Assembly (NCBI RefSeq): GCF_000247815.1
Contig: NW_004775935.1
Coordinates: forward strand, 207,483-271,482
Length of the DNA stretch: 64,000 bases
DNA from: Ficedula albicollis
Taxonomy: Eukaryota > Chordata > Aves > Passeriformes > Muscicapidae
Reading direction: 5' to 3'
The translations under genes and the position numbers were made by a program. Shown piece after piece: positions 41,301 to 57,700 of the stretch. Under the pieces are notes generated by a model that saw nothing but the letters and a program-made list of their open reading frames with translations, searched no databases and had not been told where the DNA came from. The stretch's first letter is position 1. Each line of letters opens with the position of its first letter.

Positions 41301-43429
41301 TGCATTGTAATAAAGACAAGAATCTTCCTTAAAATTTTATCCACAATTCCTTTAGCTAGTTATAGTTGCCATGCACTCAGAGAAAAAAAATCTGTAAAAA
41401 TTTCAGTTACATCACTGAAAAGTATTCCACTCTTATAAATAGGAAGATGTCACAGGTTGCCTTCACCTAAGCACTGATGATAAAGGAATAATGAGAAAAA
41501 TGTTTCAGCTGCAGGATAATGTTGGCTGCTTCCTGAACCTGAAAAGAGTATAAATAGATATGCTGAATCCCACAATCTCAAGTTTAAAACCAGTATATGG
41601 AAGAAACACTCTCATCTTTCTCATACTACGTATTTTATAAGACCGATTATAAGCTTTCCCTTGTGATCTTAGATGTTATCTTCACGAGACTGGATATAAG
41701 ATTCTGGAATTCCTTCTTTGTGGAAATGGAATGGAATTTTATATTAATTAGAAACCTACTTTTTACCCTACATGGGTTTTCATAGCTCTTTGTAGGTCAC
41801 TTTTTGGTCAAAAATACTATAATATTACTATTTATTATTTTATATTTTCTTTACCTTTTACTGTGCTAGTCATTTATTATCTCTGTTTCTGTGTGCCTAG
41901 AGAAAACTATCAGAGTGCTTTCACATGTCCAAAGTGGGTTTTTTCCAGTTTGAGCAGGAAGTTTGGATATGAAGATAATTATTTCCTTCTCAAGTTCAGC
42001 ATTATGCAACACAAATGTGTTTCTAACACAAACATTGATCTTTACTGGCTTCTTATTAATATCAAAGGTATGCAGAACTCCTAAATGCAATTAATCTCAA
42101 ACAATTGCTGAACCCCAACAAAGACTTACATTTATATCACAATTACATTTCAATGGTAATGATGACATCACCATAAATTACATGTGTTTAGCAATAAGAA
42201 AGCCGTGAGGTAGATGTTGTCTCTTCCTTGCACGTAGAAATTTATTTTGAAGACAATATGTTCACTTGAAAAAAACAAAGAAATTAGTTATTCCCATTAT
42301 GGCAAATGCATCCGTGTTGTCATCTTGTTATGAACTGAATGCCTATTAAATCTTTGGAGAATGATATCCCTTCCGTGTTCAGTCTGTCACTGTCTTACTA
42401 AACCCTTCAGCTGCACAGGAATAAATTCACATACTGGAACAGAAATTACGGTCAGCAATAAGCTGCAGCTCATGTTTTTATCACCACTGAAATGAGGAGC
42501 AATACCTTAATGAAATCAGCATTTTAGTAAGTAAGGCAAGCCAACAATTTCCTCAGAAAACGCTTTGCATTTCTGGAATCATCTCTGTTTTCCCTGCCTA
42601 AACTCCAGCCAAGGATTAACACTCTGAACCTCTAATTCCCCAAACCACAAGGCACTCACCACCTTCCCTCCCCAGCACAAAGCACTTCTCAATCAGAGGT
42701 GAAAGCAACCTGCTACAGAATTCGTGTCTGTCCCAACACTACTCTGTTTGCCCCCATCCCAGTTACTTCTGTAGGTAACTATTAATGGCTCTAACAAGCC
42801 TTGCTGTGTGCATCATCTTTCCATTTTGTCTCCAGACTGTTACACTTATAAATTTGCAAGCAATCCATGTGTTAGTCTATAACAACCACTTAAAAGTTTG
42901 ATTGGTTGGACTGATACAGAAACTCAACAGATAAAAGCTAATGTTCATGCGAAAAGAGCAGATATATTGAAAACAGGACAGATACCTGAAATGAGGGGCT
43001 TTTTTTTTTCATTCTCTCCCTAAAAGGCATTTCTTCCTCTGCTAGACATAACAAGCAACTCTGCAGTTATCACATGGAAATAAAAAACGGGGCTTTAAAG
43101 ACAAAAGTCCGACTAAAAGAAAAAACTTAATTCTTTCACAGTTCTGGCTTTAATTACTTTAGGCTGTACTAATACGGAAACACGTTCAGTAGAAGCTTGT
43201 CTTTCTTTTCAGGCTGGTTTTATAAAATTAAACACATTCAGTGCTGCTTGCAAGGTTCTCCCCTCCACAAGACACAAACCATTGTGCACACACACACGAC
43301 AGCATCTTGCTACTAGACAGAGATAAATTCCTCACCACTGTGATCATCAGACACTAAGCCAAACTCATCTTCTTTTCTTTCCTTTTTTTTTACCCCACTC
43401 TGTTATTCATAGAGACCACAGGTGAACCG
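38351..43429. other. Unique AT-rich sequence, no recognised gene
   Basis: Long non-repetitive stretch. Frames at 39313-39627 (plus) and 39836-40246 (minus) are open for 104-136 codons with hydrophobic patches but no family resemblance. I see no gene. Confidence 0.5.
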
Positions 43430-43930
43430 GGAGAAAATTATTACAGTGTGATGACTGCTGAAATGATAGAAGGTAAAGAAGATGGATTATCACGGTGCTG
43501 ACATGATTTGTATGGATTTCCAGAATTAAGCTGTTCACTTAAAGTGACCGTCTTCTTTGCACCCACGATATTGCAGCTGCCCTAGTAATAACCTTCATCT
43601 GCACTTGTGAGCCAAGTGAGCAGAGCACGTTTCCCATTACCTGTCAAGCGAGTATGTAGAGTTCTTCTGGCCCCGCAGTAATAGCAGGGCTGCTGGTGAA
43701 CAGAGTAATAAACACCTACTGAGAGGGATGTAGCGTGAAAAGATCTCATCACCTGCCATTAGCACGCTGATGAATAATGCAGCATTTTCGGTGGCAGATG
43801 TCAGGGGTGGGAGGAAGAATCACTTCTGTAAATGCTCTGGTGAGCACTTCAGCACAAAGTGAGAGGTGATAGCAACAGATGCATGTGACAAAATTACACT
43901 TGCTATTGTGTTTTAAAAGAAATGGGAACA
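43430..43930. other. Candidate conserved non-coding element
   Basis: Balanced base composition, no simple repeats, no transposon similarity and no long open frame. The segment around 43530-43780 has the texture typical of vertebrate conserved non-coding DNA. This is an impression only; an alignment is needed. Confidence 0.25.
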
Positions 43931-44142
43931 TTTACTTCACAAATAGCTGGCAGGCTTTCTCTCCCTCTCTCTTCCTTCCCATTTCCCCTCTTCCCCCCCT
44001 TCTCCCCCCTCCACCTTTTTGTTCCCTCAGAGTCAAAAGATGCTGCAAACTATCAAACTAATTCACGTATTGCTAAGCATTTACAGCTCCTAACTTAACC
44101 ACTGACTAAGGGGCAGTGGGACTTGGCAGTCCAACCATTTAA

Positions 44143-48461
<4,319 letters not shown>

Positions 48462-48851
48462 TGAAGCCTGAGTGATGCCTAGGGAGGCTGACCTGGAACA
48501 GGGGCTAGACAGTGTTAAAGGAATAAAGTAGGTATTTATTAAAAGACCTCCAAAGGATACACCTTGGGCAGTACAAGAGCCCACCCCAGAAGGACCCAAG
48601 ATGGATGGGGTGTCACGAGTTTTCACCCTTTTATAAGTTTTGGTCCATTTACATACTGGGGTTAATTGTCCAACCACAGCTACAGGTTATGAAGTCCCAT
48701 CCTGCCAGATTGCTCTCCTCAATTTGCTGTTGTTTCTGCTTTATGGGCCTAAGGCTGTCCTTGGTTCTCAGGCTGGAAAAGGATTGTTCTGTCTAACTAC
48801 CCTGTGAAGAGAAGTTACTAACACTTAATATGAAGTTCAGAGCCCCCCACA
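48462..48851 (-). mobile_element. LTR of a class I-like endogenous retrovirus
   Basis: On the minus strand it begins TGTGGGGGGCTC (48851) and ends CAGGCTTCA (48462). It has a TATA box (CTTATAAAA, complement of 48629-48637) and AATAAA (complement of 48535-48540) about 90 bp further on, a normal LTR layout. It lies downstream of the minus-strand pol remnant at 49389-50400 and so would be its 3' LTR. The upstream end could instead lie at about 48924, because no purine tract precedes 48851. Confidence 0.65.
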
Positions 48852-49175
48852 AAAGCAGCATAGAATCTGAGAAATAGGAAAGCTAAAACTTAAAGCATAA
48901 TTTCCCTGCTTTAGAGGCTTGACAAGGCCTTTACCTTGTCATGTCTCCATTCTAAATATCTACTAATAATAGATATTTAATAGCAGAGAAGTATCTATTG
49001 ATAGTAAGTTAAAGGAATAAAGTAGGTATTTATTAAAAGACCTCCAAAGGATACACCTTGGGGCATAATTTCCCTGCTGTAGAGGCTTGACAAGGCCTTT
49101 ACCTTGTCATGTCTCCATTCTAAATATCTACTAATAATAGATATTTAATAGCAGAGAAGTATCTATTGATAGTAA
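48513..49175. repeat. Compound duplication with 327-bp internal deletion
   Basis: Block A (48513-48567, from GTTAAAGGAATAAAGTAGG) and block B (48895-49007, from GCATAATTTCCCTGC) are 327 bp apart. Both recur at 49008-49062 and 49063-49175, this time joined directly. B and its repeat are both 113 bp and differ by one base (GCTTTAG/GCTGTAG). The missing middle includes the LTR's TATA region. Confidence 0.93.
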
Positions 49176-49310
49176 ATAACAATAATAAACATCTAACAAC
49201 AATAAACATCTAACAACAATAAATATCTAACAATAGATTAATATCTAGAAACAGTAAATAACTAATAATGATAATATTAATAATAAACAGTAATAACTAA
49301 CAGTAGTAAA
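49176..49310. repeat. 17-bp AACAACAATAAACATCT minisatellite, degenerate
   Basis: About three to five decaying copies of a 17-bp A-rich unit, trailing into AATAATAATA-like sequence. Confidence 0.8.
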
Positions 49311-49388
49311 GTCTTGCACAGTCAGTTATCATGCAAAGAAGAATGATGATTATAATGAACAGTTCTTTAGGTACAGAAGAGGAATAAT

Positions 49389-50400
49389 TTAAAGCATGTT
49401 TTCTTCTGCATCAGTCTCTGTTTTTACAGTTGTTCCAGGAACAGAAGCTTTCTTAAACCTGGAGTAGTGAACCCAGGGTCCTTCGCCAGCAACTTTGACT
49501 GCAGTGAGGGTGGTCAGCAGAACCTGGAACAGTCCTCTCCACTTGGCTTGTCCTATTTGTCTCACCACTTTACACAAACCCAGTGTCTAGGCTGGAAGGG
49601 ATGTACAGGCATGTTCAATCCTGTAGGTCTGGATAGCATGACATAATTCTGAAGCTAATTTCGCTAATTCGTATATTGAGAGTCTCCTTCAAATGTTCAA
49701 GATTATCACTCACTTGGGGTCTATACAGTGTGTGCAGATCCCAAGTAATTCCCAAAATCTGGCTAACTTCCTTAACCCCAGTTGCACCAAAGTGCAGTCC
49801 CCTATCTGATGATATTCCAAGGGACCCCGAACCTCGGAATTATGTGATTGAGTGAAACTTTCACCACCTCCTTGGCTGTGTTAGGTCAACAGGGGTAAGC
49901 CTCTGGCCATCCACTGAAGGTGTCAAAATCTGTTTGCCAGTAATCTCCAGGAAGATCCCCAGCCTTTGTCACTCCTAACACAACTCTTTTCCTGGTGTCA
50001 GGGGCTTTTTACAGCAGATTTCAGACTTGCTCACTATTGATTGCACAATGCCAGTCATCCCCTTTCCTATTGCTACCTTTTTTAGATGTTTCAGAAGATT
50101 TTAAACCCCGAAATGTGTGTTTTCATGCTCTCTCTGAGCTAGCTCCCAAAGGATCAAGGATGGGACTACAACTTGATTGGCTGGTGTAACAGCCCATCCA
50201 CTTTCTGTGATCTCAGCTTTAGGGATTTTAATTAGTTTCTGGTCTGCTTGGTCATATTTTGGGGTGAACCCTGGCAAATCAATCTCTTTTTGTGGAATTA
50301 CTGCAAGAATACCTTTTTCTGCAATTTCTCTTGACTCTTTATCAGCAAAACATAGAAAATCAGCTGCCACAAAAACATCAGGACATCACCAATTTATGTC
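49389..50400 (-). pseudogene. Endogenous retrovirus pol remnant: RNase H end and integrase
   Basis: Read on the minus strand from the right. 50370-50101 is an open stretch that resembles the last part of RNase H (AADFLCFADKESREIAEKG) followed by the start of the integrase zinc-binding region (REHENTHFGV). Then come integrase core pieces: TFSGWPEAYP, HIIPRFGVP and SDRG-HF (the second catalytic aspartate). Finally, at 49577-49389, comes the integrase C-terminal module with GLFQVLLTT and WVHYSR, like the GPY/F module of gammaretrovirus-type (class I) elements. The copy is dead: a stop lies at about 49886-49888, frameshifts separate the blocks, and a short deletion appears to fuse the first aspartate region to TFSGWPEA. 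No env is visible between this and the LTR at 48462-48851. Confidence 0.8.
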
Positions 50401-52102
50401 AATTCTGCCCAGCTAGATGATCAGCTCTAGAAATTAACTCTTAATTCATCTTCACTAAAATACTAAGTTCATCCAAGCAGAGATTGCCTCTAAAAGCTGC
50501 ACAATGTTAAATAAAATTTGGCCCTGATTTTTGTTGTGATCTCTGGGATTTACTACAGAATAAAGATGCTTGTAACAAATAAATGCTGAATTATGAAATT
50601 ATTAAATATTATTCTGGCCTCTTGCTTAAAAGTACACTGATATATTATTTCATTCCATAAGATAGGGTTAAGAGCACAGAATTAAAAACAAAGATCCTGT
50701 CTTTGAAACTAAATGAGACAATTGAGAGAATCTCAGTTTAACCAAATGGAAGGTAAAGTCTAGGTTCAAAACGCAGGCCACCATTAATTCTGCATGGTTC
50801 ATTCCATGTAGATTGAATCATCCACGGTATTTAAGGAACGCAGTACAAGGCCATGTTTTATGTCTTTAAGTGCATTACATTTTTCCTAAAACTTATTCTT
50901 TTTTCATCCCTCAGAAGCTCTGCACATAACGGGAAAAACTGAGCATTCAGAAAGGAAGATCTCAGCCAGATCTGTGATTATTTGACATAAGGAATGCCTG
51001 TAGCAGAGATTATTTTTGTCAACAACCTATTGGGTTCAGGGAAGCCCAGAAGTCCCAGTAAGAAAGCTCACATACCATAAAAGATTTATTGCTTCCTTCT
51101 TGAGGTTGTTCAGGAAGGGCTGAAGAGATGCTGGTCTCATGCACTCCTCTGGTGTCTTGTTGTACTTGTGCACTGAATGGAGACACTCCATTGCTCAAGA
51201 AAAAGAGTAACTAGAGCAGACCAGTGAGCACTGGCAATCCTGGATTCAGAGCTCCTATCTGAATTGGTTCATATCGTGTCTTGAAACAAGTTTGGTCTGC
51301 AGGGAAGGTGACTATATTTCCTGCCTTGCTTTTCTCCATTTTTATTGCATTAACTTGCTATCACTAACAAAAGAAAGAGAGTAAACTACAATCAAGATTT
51401 AACATGTAATAGATGTTTCATTTACTATTACAGACAATAATACAGAGTAGTTTCCTTCATTCTCTCCTCTCATTTTGACTCCTTTTCTGGTCTTAAATTG
51501 TATTCCAAAGGTCATCTCTCACTCTTAAAATAATTTTACTCACTGCAATTCTACAAGATACTCATCTTAGGTAGAGCATTTCTTCTTTCTTGCTACCTAC
51601 GTGAAAGAACTTTTTCAGTCTTGTGTTTTTACTTGATTAATTTGCCCTTTGCCTGAGAAGTACGTAAACATTGTTTGTGCCTAAAAAAGTGATTCAGGAT
51701 GTCTTAAAATGTTGAAGTTTGAATGTGCATTTCTGAAACACATGGCTGAAACTCTGTATCGTGAGGGTGTACATGAAGGAATAACAAAGATAAAAAGAAA
51801 AACAATAAAATAATAACATATACCCCATAGGGCCATACAGAATAAGAAAGTGCTTTAAGTAGAACACAACACTTTTTGTCAGAAACAGGAAACAACATGC
51901 ACCAGAATGAGAAAAAGAGACTACCCTGACTTTTCTTCAATTTGCATTTGCTGGTCATTTAACTTGAATCAAATTATAGAGACTATGCTACTGGTCCTCA
52001 GAAGACACAAAAACAAATGTCCTGGGAGTGTCTGAAATCTATAACACTTAAGAGCACAGGTGGCTACACATAAGAAAATGAAAACATGAAAAAAACAGTT
52101 TG
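50401..52102. other. Unique sequence, no recognised gene
   Basis: Non-repetitive AT-rich DNA. No further retroviral pol or gag similarity was recognised upstream (to the right) of the RNase H remnant, although old, diverged internal sequence could be present. Confidence 0.5.
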
Positions 52103-52290
52103 AAATTGTACAGCCTTGGATATAATTAATGCCACTAAATAGCAAATTTAATCAGTCTTACAAGCACCAGCCTTGGATATAATTAATGCCACTAAATAGG
52201 AAATTTAATCAGTCTTACAAGCACCAAATTGTACAGCCTTGGATATAATTAATGCCACTAAATAGCAAATTTAATCAGTCTTACAAGCAC
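52103..52290. repeat. Triplicated 57-bp unit
   Basis: The unit CAGCCTTGGATATAATTAAT...CTTACAAGCAC begins at 52111, 52168 and 52234. Copies 1 and 3 are both preceded by AAATTGTA; copies 1 and 2 abut directly. Copy 2 differs by one base (TAGGAAA for TAGCAAA). Confidence 0.94.
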
Positions 52291-53341
52291 CACAATTCAA
52301 AAAAAACTTTTTCTCACAGAAAAAATTAAAAGGAAATATAAGAGTAAGATTCAATGTGGAATAGCCCCTAAAAGTTCCTGGTTGTCTGCATCTCATTTGG
52401 AAAGAGCTTTTTACAGAAGTAATAGACATTGTTTCAGGACAAAACACAAGAATATGTAGAATTACAGAGAACTGCCTTTCATTTGATTCCTTGTCACTAT
52501 AGTTTGTGAATTGCTCAGGCTGTTCCTAATTAAATTAGGCAATATATGACATACATATGAAAATTCAATTATATTTCTCTTCTGGAAGATGAGGTTTGGC
52601 TTGTATCTAAATTTTCTTAGCTTCTCTAAAATCTTTGCCATTATAATAGCCTCCAGCACTTAATTCTACTGGGCAACTAGGTATTTGTTGAAGAAAAAAA
52701 AAATCTATAATTTATAAATATTACAATTAAATGTCTATAGTTCAATTCTTCTTTTGATATTAATAATCAAGCCATCTCAGATATCCCATCAAATGAAAGC
52801 ATCCTTGTGGAGAATACAAAACCTTTACAAATGCCCTTCCAAACTCTCATCTAATCTGAAAGAAAAACAAATCTGTGATAATTTCAAAAAGATAAGGTTA
52901 TAAGAACACTCATAAATAAAAATAAATAAATCGACAGATTACTTCTACACTATGAAAGGAAGAACCAAAATAAAATTATTTTAAACTTCTTCTTTCAGTG
53001 CATTAAAGCTGAAGACAAAAATGTTAAAATTTTGCTTGCAAATTTTATTTACCAAAAAGACAACACTAGATTCTTTTTGTTGCTCTTTAATAACAATTTT
53101 GCTTTTAAAAATCGCAGACAAAAAAAGAAAAGTATTTTATAGTAGATTTTTCTCTAGTTTTCTTTTTTTGAAAATTTTTTTTCAGGAAAAGGAAGATGTT
53201 TCAACAACATTTTCTGCTTATACAGTTTCTGAGCTGACCTTCCCGAGTACTTTGTAGGCTCAGGTTCATACCTTGCCACAGACCTTTTCAGACAGGTTGT
53301 ACTTAGCCTCATTTGTTCATTGTTTAGCCATTTGTAACACT
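52291..53341. other. Unique AT-rich sequence
   Basis: Non-repetitive AT-rich DNA without a recognised gene or element. Confidence 0.55.
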
Positions 53342-53344
53342 GTA

Positions 53345-53516
53345 GTAATGCTCTGCTGTTTTGCAGGCGTCTCAACTCTGCAGGACTGCAGCGTCCTCCT
53401 GCGCTGTAAGAACATCAGCTGTAGACGATGGTAATGCTCTGCTGTTTTGCAGGCGTCTCAACCCTGCAGGACTGCAGCGTCCTCCTGCACTGTAAGAACA
53501 TCAGCTGTAGACGATA
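53345..53516. repeat. 86-bp tandem duplication
   Basis: The unit GTAATGCTCTGCTGTTTTGC...GTAGACGAT occurs at 53345-53430 and 53431-53516, with three single-base differences. Confidence 0.95.
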
Positions 53517-53614
53517 CCACACCCCCCAAAATAGGCCCCGGGATCTGGTTCCCTGAAGACAAAGAAACCCCTCAGAGCACGCCCCCCTCCTCCTTATCAA
53601 AACCTCTGGTATCT

Positions 53615-53976
53615 CTTAGGATTTCTATTGGTTCTTAAAGTTGTTAGGTGATTGGTATTTTCTTACTTAGAATTTTAAAGTAATTGGATAGTTTTGTAAC
53701 TTGTAGTTTTATTGGGTAGAAACTCAATCCTCTGGAAAGCTGTAAAAACCCCTTGTTATACTGTGTAATCGGATTTTGTATGCAGACCCCTCCAACTTAG
53801 GATTTCTATTGGTTCTTAAAGTTGTTAGGTGATTGGTATTTTCTTACTTAGAATTTTAAAGTAATTGGATAGTTTTGTAACTTGTAGTTTTATTGGGTAG
53901 AAACTCAATCCTCTGGAAAGCTGTAAAAACCCCTTGTTATACTGTGTAATCGGATTTTGTATGCAGACCCCTCCAA
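53615..53976. repeat. 181-bp tandem duplication
   Basis: Copies begin at 53615 and 53796 with CTTAGGATTTCTATTGG and end CAGACCCCTCCAA. I see no difference between them. Each carries four ATTGG boxes. Confidence 0.95.
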
Positions 53977-54120
53977 AGAAATAAACTATCTTTGGAACAT
54001 CTGCAGCAAGGTTCCGAGGTCTTTGTAGCTGGCTTTGTAACTGTACTGCATCAAGGGCTTTTCGGAGCTATCCGGACTTGTGGCAAAAGGCTGGAAACCC
54101 CATCTAGCCTCAACAGCTAC

Positions 54121-54414
54121 AATCAGCCACACGCCCACCACTTCCAAGGCTCTTCAAGATTCTCAAGGTTTCCTAGCTACCTATGCAGCATAGGAATTTC
54201 TTAGCCTGGTGTGCTGGAGAGAAAGCCAGCTCTGTGGGTGGGAAGTGAAAACGGGGCGCAGTCAGGCTGGGTGACCCCACGTGCTGCCCCGTAAGATCTA
54301 CATTGCGCAGGTTCGCCTTTTGTGCTCTGCTGGCTTCATCCACAGACCACTGCACACGTCAGAGCCAAGACATAATTAGGAGGCAGTGCTTGGGGAACTC
54401 CGGACTTCTCACAC
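54121..54414. other. Sequence following the LTR-like element
   Basis: GC-richer unique sequence with several CpG sites (for example GGGGCGCAG and GCGCAGGTTCG). No gene was recognised. Confidence 0.45.
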
Positions 54415-54640
54415 TCTGTATTTTTCACAGCTGAAAACAACAGATTATTATCAGTCAGCAGAGAGCTGAATGTCCCAGAAATACATTTGTTTCAAACGCT
54501 TAGTGTATGAGTCATATGCAAGCTGACAGGATGGCCTGCTCCGAGATCTGTCCCTCCACTCTTGCCACTGCTTGCTATTTGTGTGTTTTACCATTTATGG
54601 AACCATTCTGTTAACTGTCTTTGAGGTAGGTTCATGATGA
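54415..54640. other. Candidate conserved non-coding element
   Basis: Balanced composition with no simple repeat or transposon similarity, including CAGATTATTATCAGTCAGC and ATGAGTCATATGCAAGCTG. Its texture resembles conserved regulatory DNA. This is an impression only. Confidence 0.22.
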
Positions 54641-54659
54641 ACAAACATTAAAACCTCAT

Positions 54660-54745
54660 AATCACAGAATGGTTGAGATTGGAAGGAATCTCAAGTGGAG
54701 GTCAAGTAGACCACCACCTTGCCCCAGCAGGACTGCCCGGGACTA
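54660..54745 (-). mobile_element. CR1 LINE 3' UTR fragment
   Basis: ATCACAGAATGGTTGAGATT followed by GGAAGGAATCTC and GAGGTCAAGTAGACCACCAC is the complement of the CR1 3' end. It is a very short copy of under 100 bp. Confidence 0.8.
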
Positions 54746-57700
54746 TGTGAGGGGAACTTTTGAATAACTTCTAATAAATGGGTACTAAAACACGCAGACT
54801 TTATATTCTTGGAGAACATGAGTGTTCTGAAGGACACAGGAAGGAATAATGTGATTTTTTTACATGGCTATAACACCATATGTGTTTGTGCATGTAAAAC
54901 ATACTGATGAAACGTAAAAAATGTAAGGTTCCTAAGCAGTTAGTGAAGCAATCAAACTACCTTCTCTGCAAAATTTAAAAATGCTAAGAGAACTATGTGA
55001 TCTCTGTCAATTTTGCCTGGAGCAGAGGACATTTAGCACCCAAACAAGAATCCAATTCCTAGGTGAAGAAGAGCTGGAAAGGAAAAGAAACAGTAGACTA
55101 TCAATTAGCACACACAATAGGCCTTCTCAGCCTAAATGGATCTATTTGAACATATTTTATGCCAAACTTATCCAGTTTGGATTACAATAAAAACAAACAT
55201 TAAAAACTATAATTAATTTTAATTCATATACATTTTAAATTGTATCTGAAGTGCATAGTGAATAGAAGAAATACACATTGATAAAGTCAGAGATTATAGT
55301 GCAGAGTCAAGCTTGATTCTTACAAATAAGTGTCGGATGTTTATTCTGTGAAAAGGACATTATCTGTTCTCTCAATTGGTCAAGTATATTCATTTCAGAC
55401 CTTGATAAAAAGGTTTTAAAATCTTACTGAAATCAGAAAACAACTAGTAACAAAAAAATTACAAAATGGTAGTTCTGTGTCCAATAATATCACTGTTTTT
55501 TCTTTCCTTTTATCACTCTTTTTAAATCCCAGATCATATAAGCTTTTTAATTCAGTCTGATCAATATAATACATGAGCTTGTCTTTTGTCTACTTTTTTG
55601 GCAGCAATAAAAAATTACTGTAATGAAATAATTTCTAGCTGGCATGGTGCCCAGGAAACTTGTGGAACCATTGTGACTGGTTTACGTTCATTCCTCACAA
55701 CAGCCATCTGAGTATAAAACTCTGGGATGATAATTTATGTCTCCTGCAGTTTTATGATATTTCAATGGCCTGAAATATCCTACTTGATGGCTACTTGCAT
55801 CATTATGGGTCTGCCATAAATGATGCAAATTGCCATAAAACATGGGGAAAGCCCTATATTACATCTTTATCTAGATTTGTCACTGATGACATTTGGGGTT
55901 GTTCATGGTAATTCTATTCATTTAGTTGCAGAAAAACACCCTCTTCTTATCAGACATTTCTAGACAAGACATTTGGGGTTTCTGCTGCCTATTAAAAGCC
56001 ACAAAGAAACATAATTTTTTTCCAGTGCACTGAGCACCAGCTCAGGAGTAAAAAAAAAAAGAGTAAAACAATCCACATGGGTTCTGATGTCGTGTACTAC
56101 CAGATAAAGAGAACCACCTGCAGCTTTTTGGGGTTCTTTTCCCTTGCTGTGGACTTCTGCTTACAGCCAGATTAACAACCCTAATTCCTATTCTTGTTAC
56201 TATTACTACACCTTTAGTAAAGGGACTTGCATCTGTCTAAATCTTTCTACAGAAGATTGTCTATCTCATTTACTGCTTAATTGTCAGAATTTGAAATATC
56301 AAGCATATGAGAAGCCTTGAAAGAAAATACAGGAACACTGTAAACAGTTATCTCCATTTCTGTTTGGTGGTATGCTGTTTGTGAGAAAAGACAGTCCATG
56401 CCATGATTGTAGGGACTTGCCTGTCTTTCCAGCTGTCACATTTATGGAGGGCAAAGTCTGTGCTCATTTTTGTCACCGTGAAACTGTTAATAATTACATT
56501 AACAATAACTAACTTTGTTAATAATCATTAGCTTGGCTAATGTCTGATCTCATGTTCAGATTTAAGGCAAAAGTTGGTCCCATATGGATGCCATTACGTG
56601 AGAGCATCCCAGGTAAAATTGAGAGCAAAATTGGAACAAACATGGGTAGCTAGTACAGCACCAGCAACATAACCACCCCTTACAAGGAAAAATACTAATT
56701 AGCAAATAACACAAATATTCTGACTTGCAACAGGAAAGTTACACAAGCTTGTGATGACACTTTCATCTAAATTGAGTATTATCCATACCAGTACAGCTCC
56801 GACATCCTGAGCTACCCACACTGACATGAACCTGCAGTAATTTCCTGAAATCAACAAGACAGTACAGGTTTACAACAGCATAGTGGAGATAAGGATATTT
56901 TGACAGTGGCCCTAAATATCTCTTCTGAAAGCATGCCTGGACATCAAAAGCAAATCTCAGTAGAAGATACAAAATTGTTCCAATTCTCAAGTGTATATCA
57001 TTGTTTTAGGGTTTCCAAATAATATACTAGCTTTCTTATTTTATCTTCAGACATAAAAATAGTTTGAGCACATTTCCAAGATTCATTTAGTATAGTTTAG
57101 CACCATTCTCAAAAATGTCTGTCAGTTGTCTGCAGTCTGAATAAGTTTGCCAGTTATGGTGTAATTAAAGTAGTATCCAATGAAACATATATTTAATAAA
57201 AGAATGGTACTGAGCTAATAAGGAATATCTGAGAGTAAGTCTATCTAGATACTCCATCAGTGATGCTCTCTGTTCTTTTCCTGATAATACCCTACTCTGG
57301 GATTGCAGTAGACCATCTTAGCACGTTTCTACTTCACTATTCATAGGATTGTTGACATCCCATTAAGGACTAGTGATGTTCAGTTCTATAAGTTGCTAAC
57401 TAATTTGCCAAAACATCTAATTTTGTGAGTCATCATCCCTACTCATTTTATTTATTTGAGCAGTATTTTGTATAAACCCCTGACTGTTAAATCAATGTTA
57501 TCTTCAGTTTTACATCACAGTGAATGCAATTAATTTGGTGTTTGCAAAGAAATACCACAGAAATACCATTCCCTTTAAGCCTGCAGGCCAAGTCACACAC
57601 AAAATATAACAGTAGTAGAATAAACAAAAAAATTGTGACCCATCACCAGGCAGACAGAGAGAATAAGAGACCTCCCATTTCCCAGCAGAAAACCCATTCA

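Larger units (their letters stand above)
53342..54120 (+). mobile_element. LTR-like element with two internal tandem duplications
   Basis: A C-rich promoter-like section (53516-53612) is followed by a U3-like segment with repeated ATTGG (inverted CCAAT) boxes, a TGTAAAAACCCC TATA-like site, AATAAA at 53980-53985 and a U5-like tail. This is a typical layout for a short avian ERV LTR on the plus strand. The ends are approximate: I could not identify paired TG..CA termini or a target-site duplication. Confidence 0.55.

Noticed and set aside
52103..52290. Triplicated unit considered as a CRISPR-like array
   Set aside because: The units are long and directly abutting with no unique spacers, and the DNA is avian.
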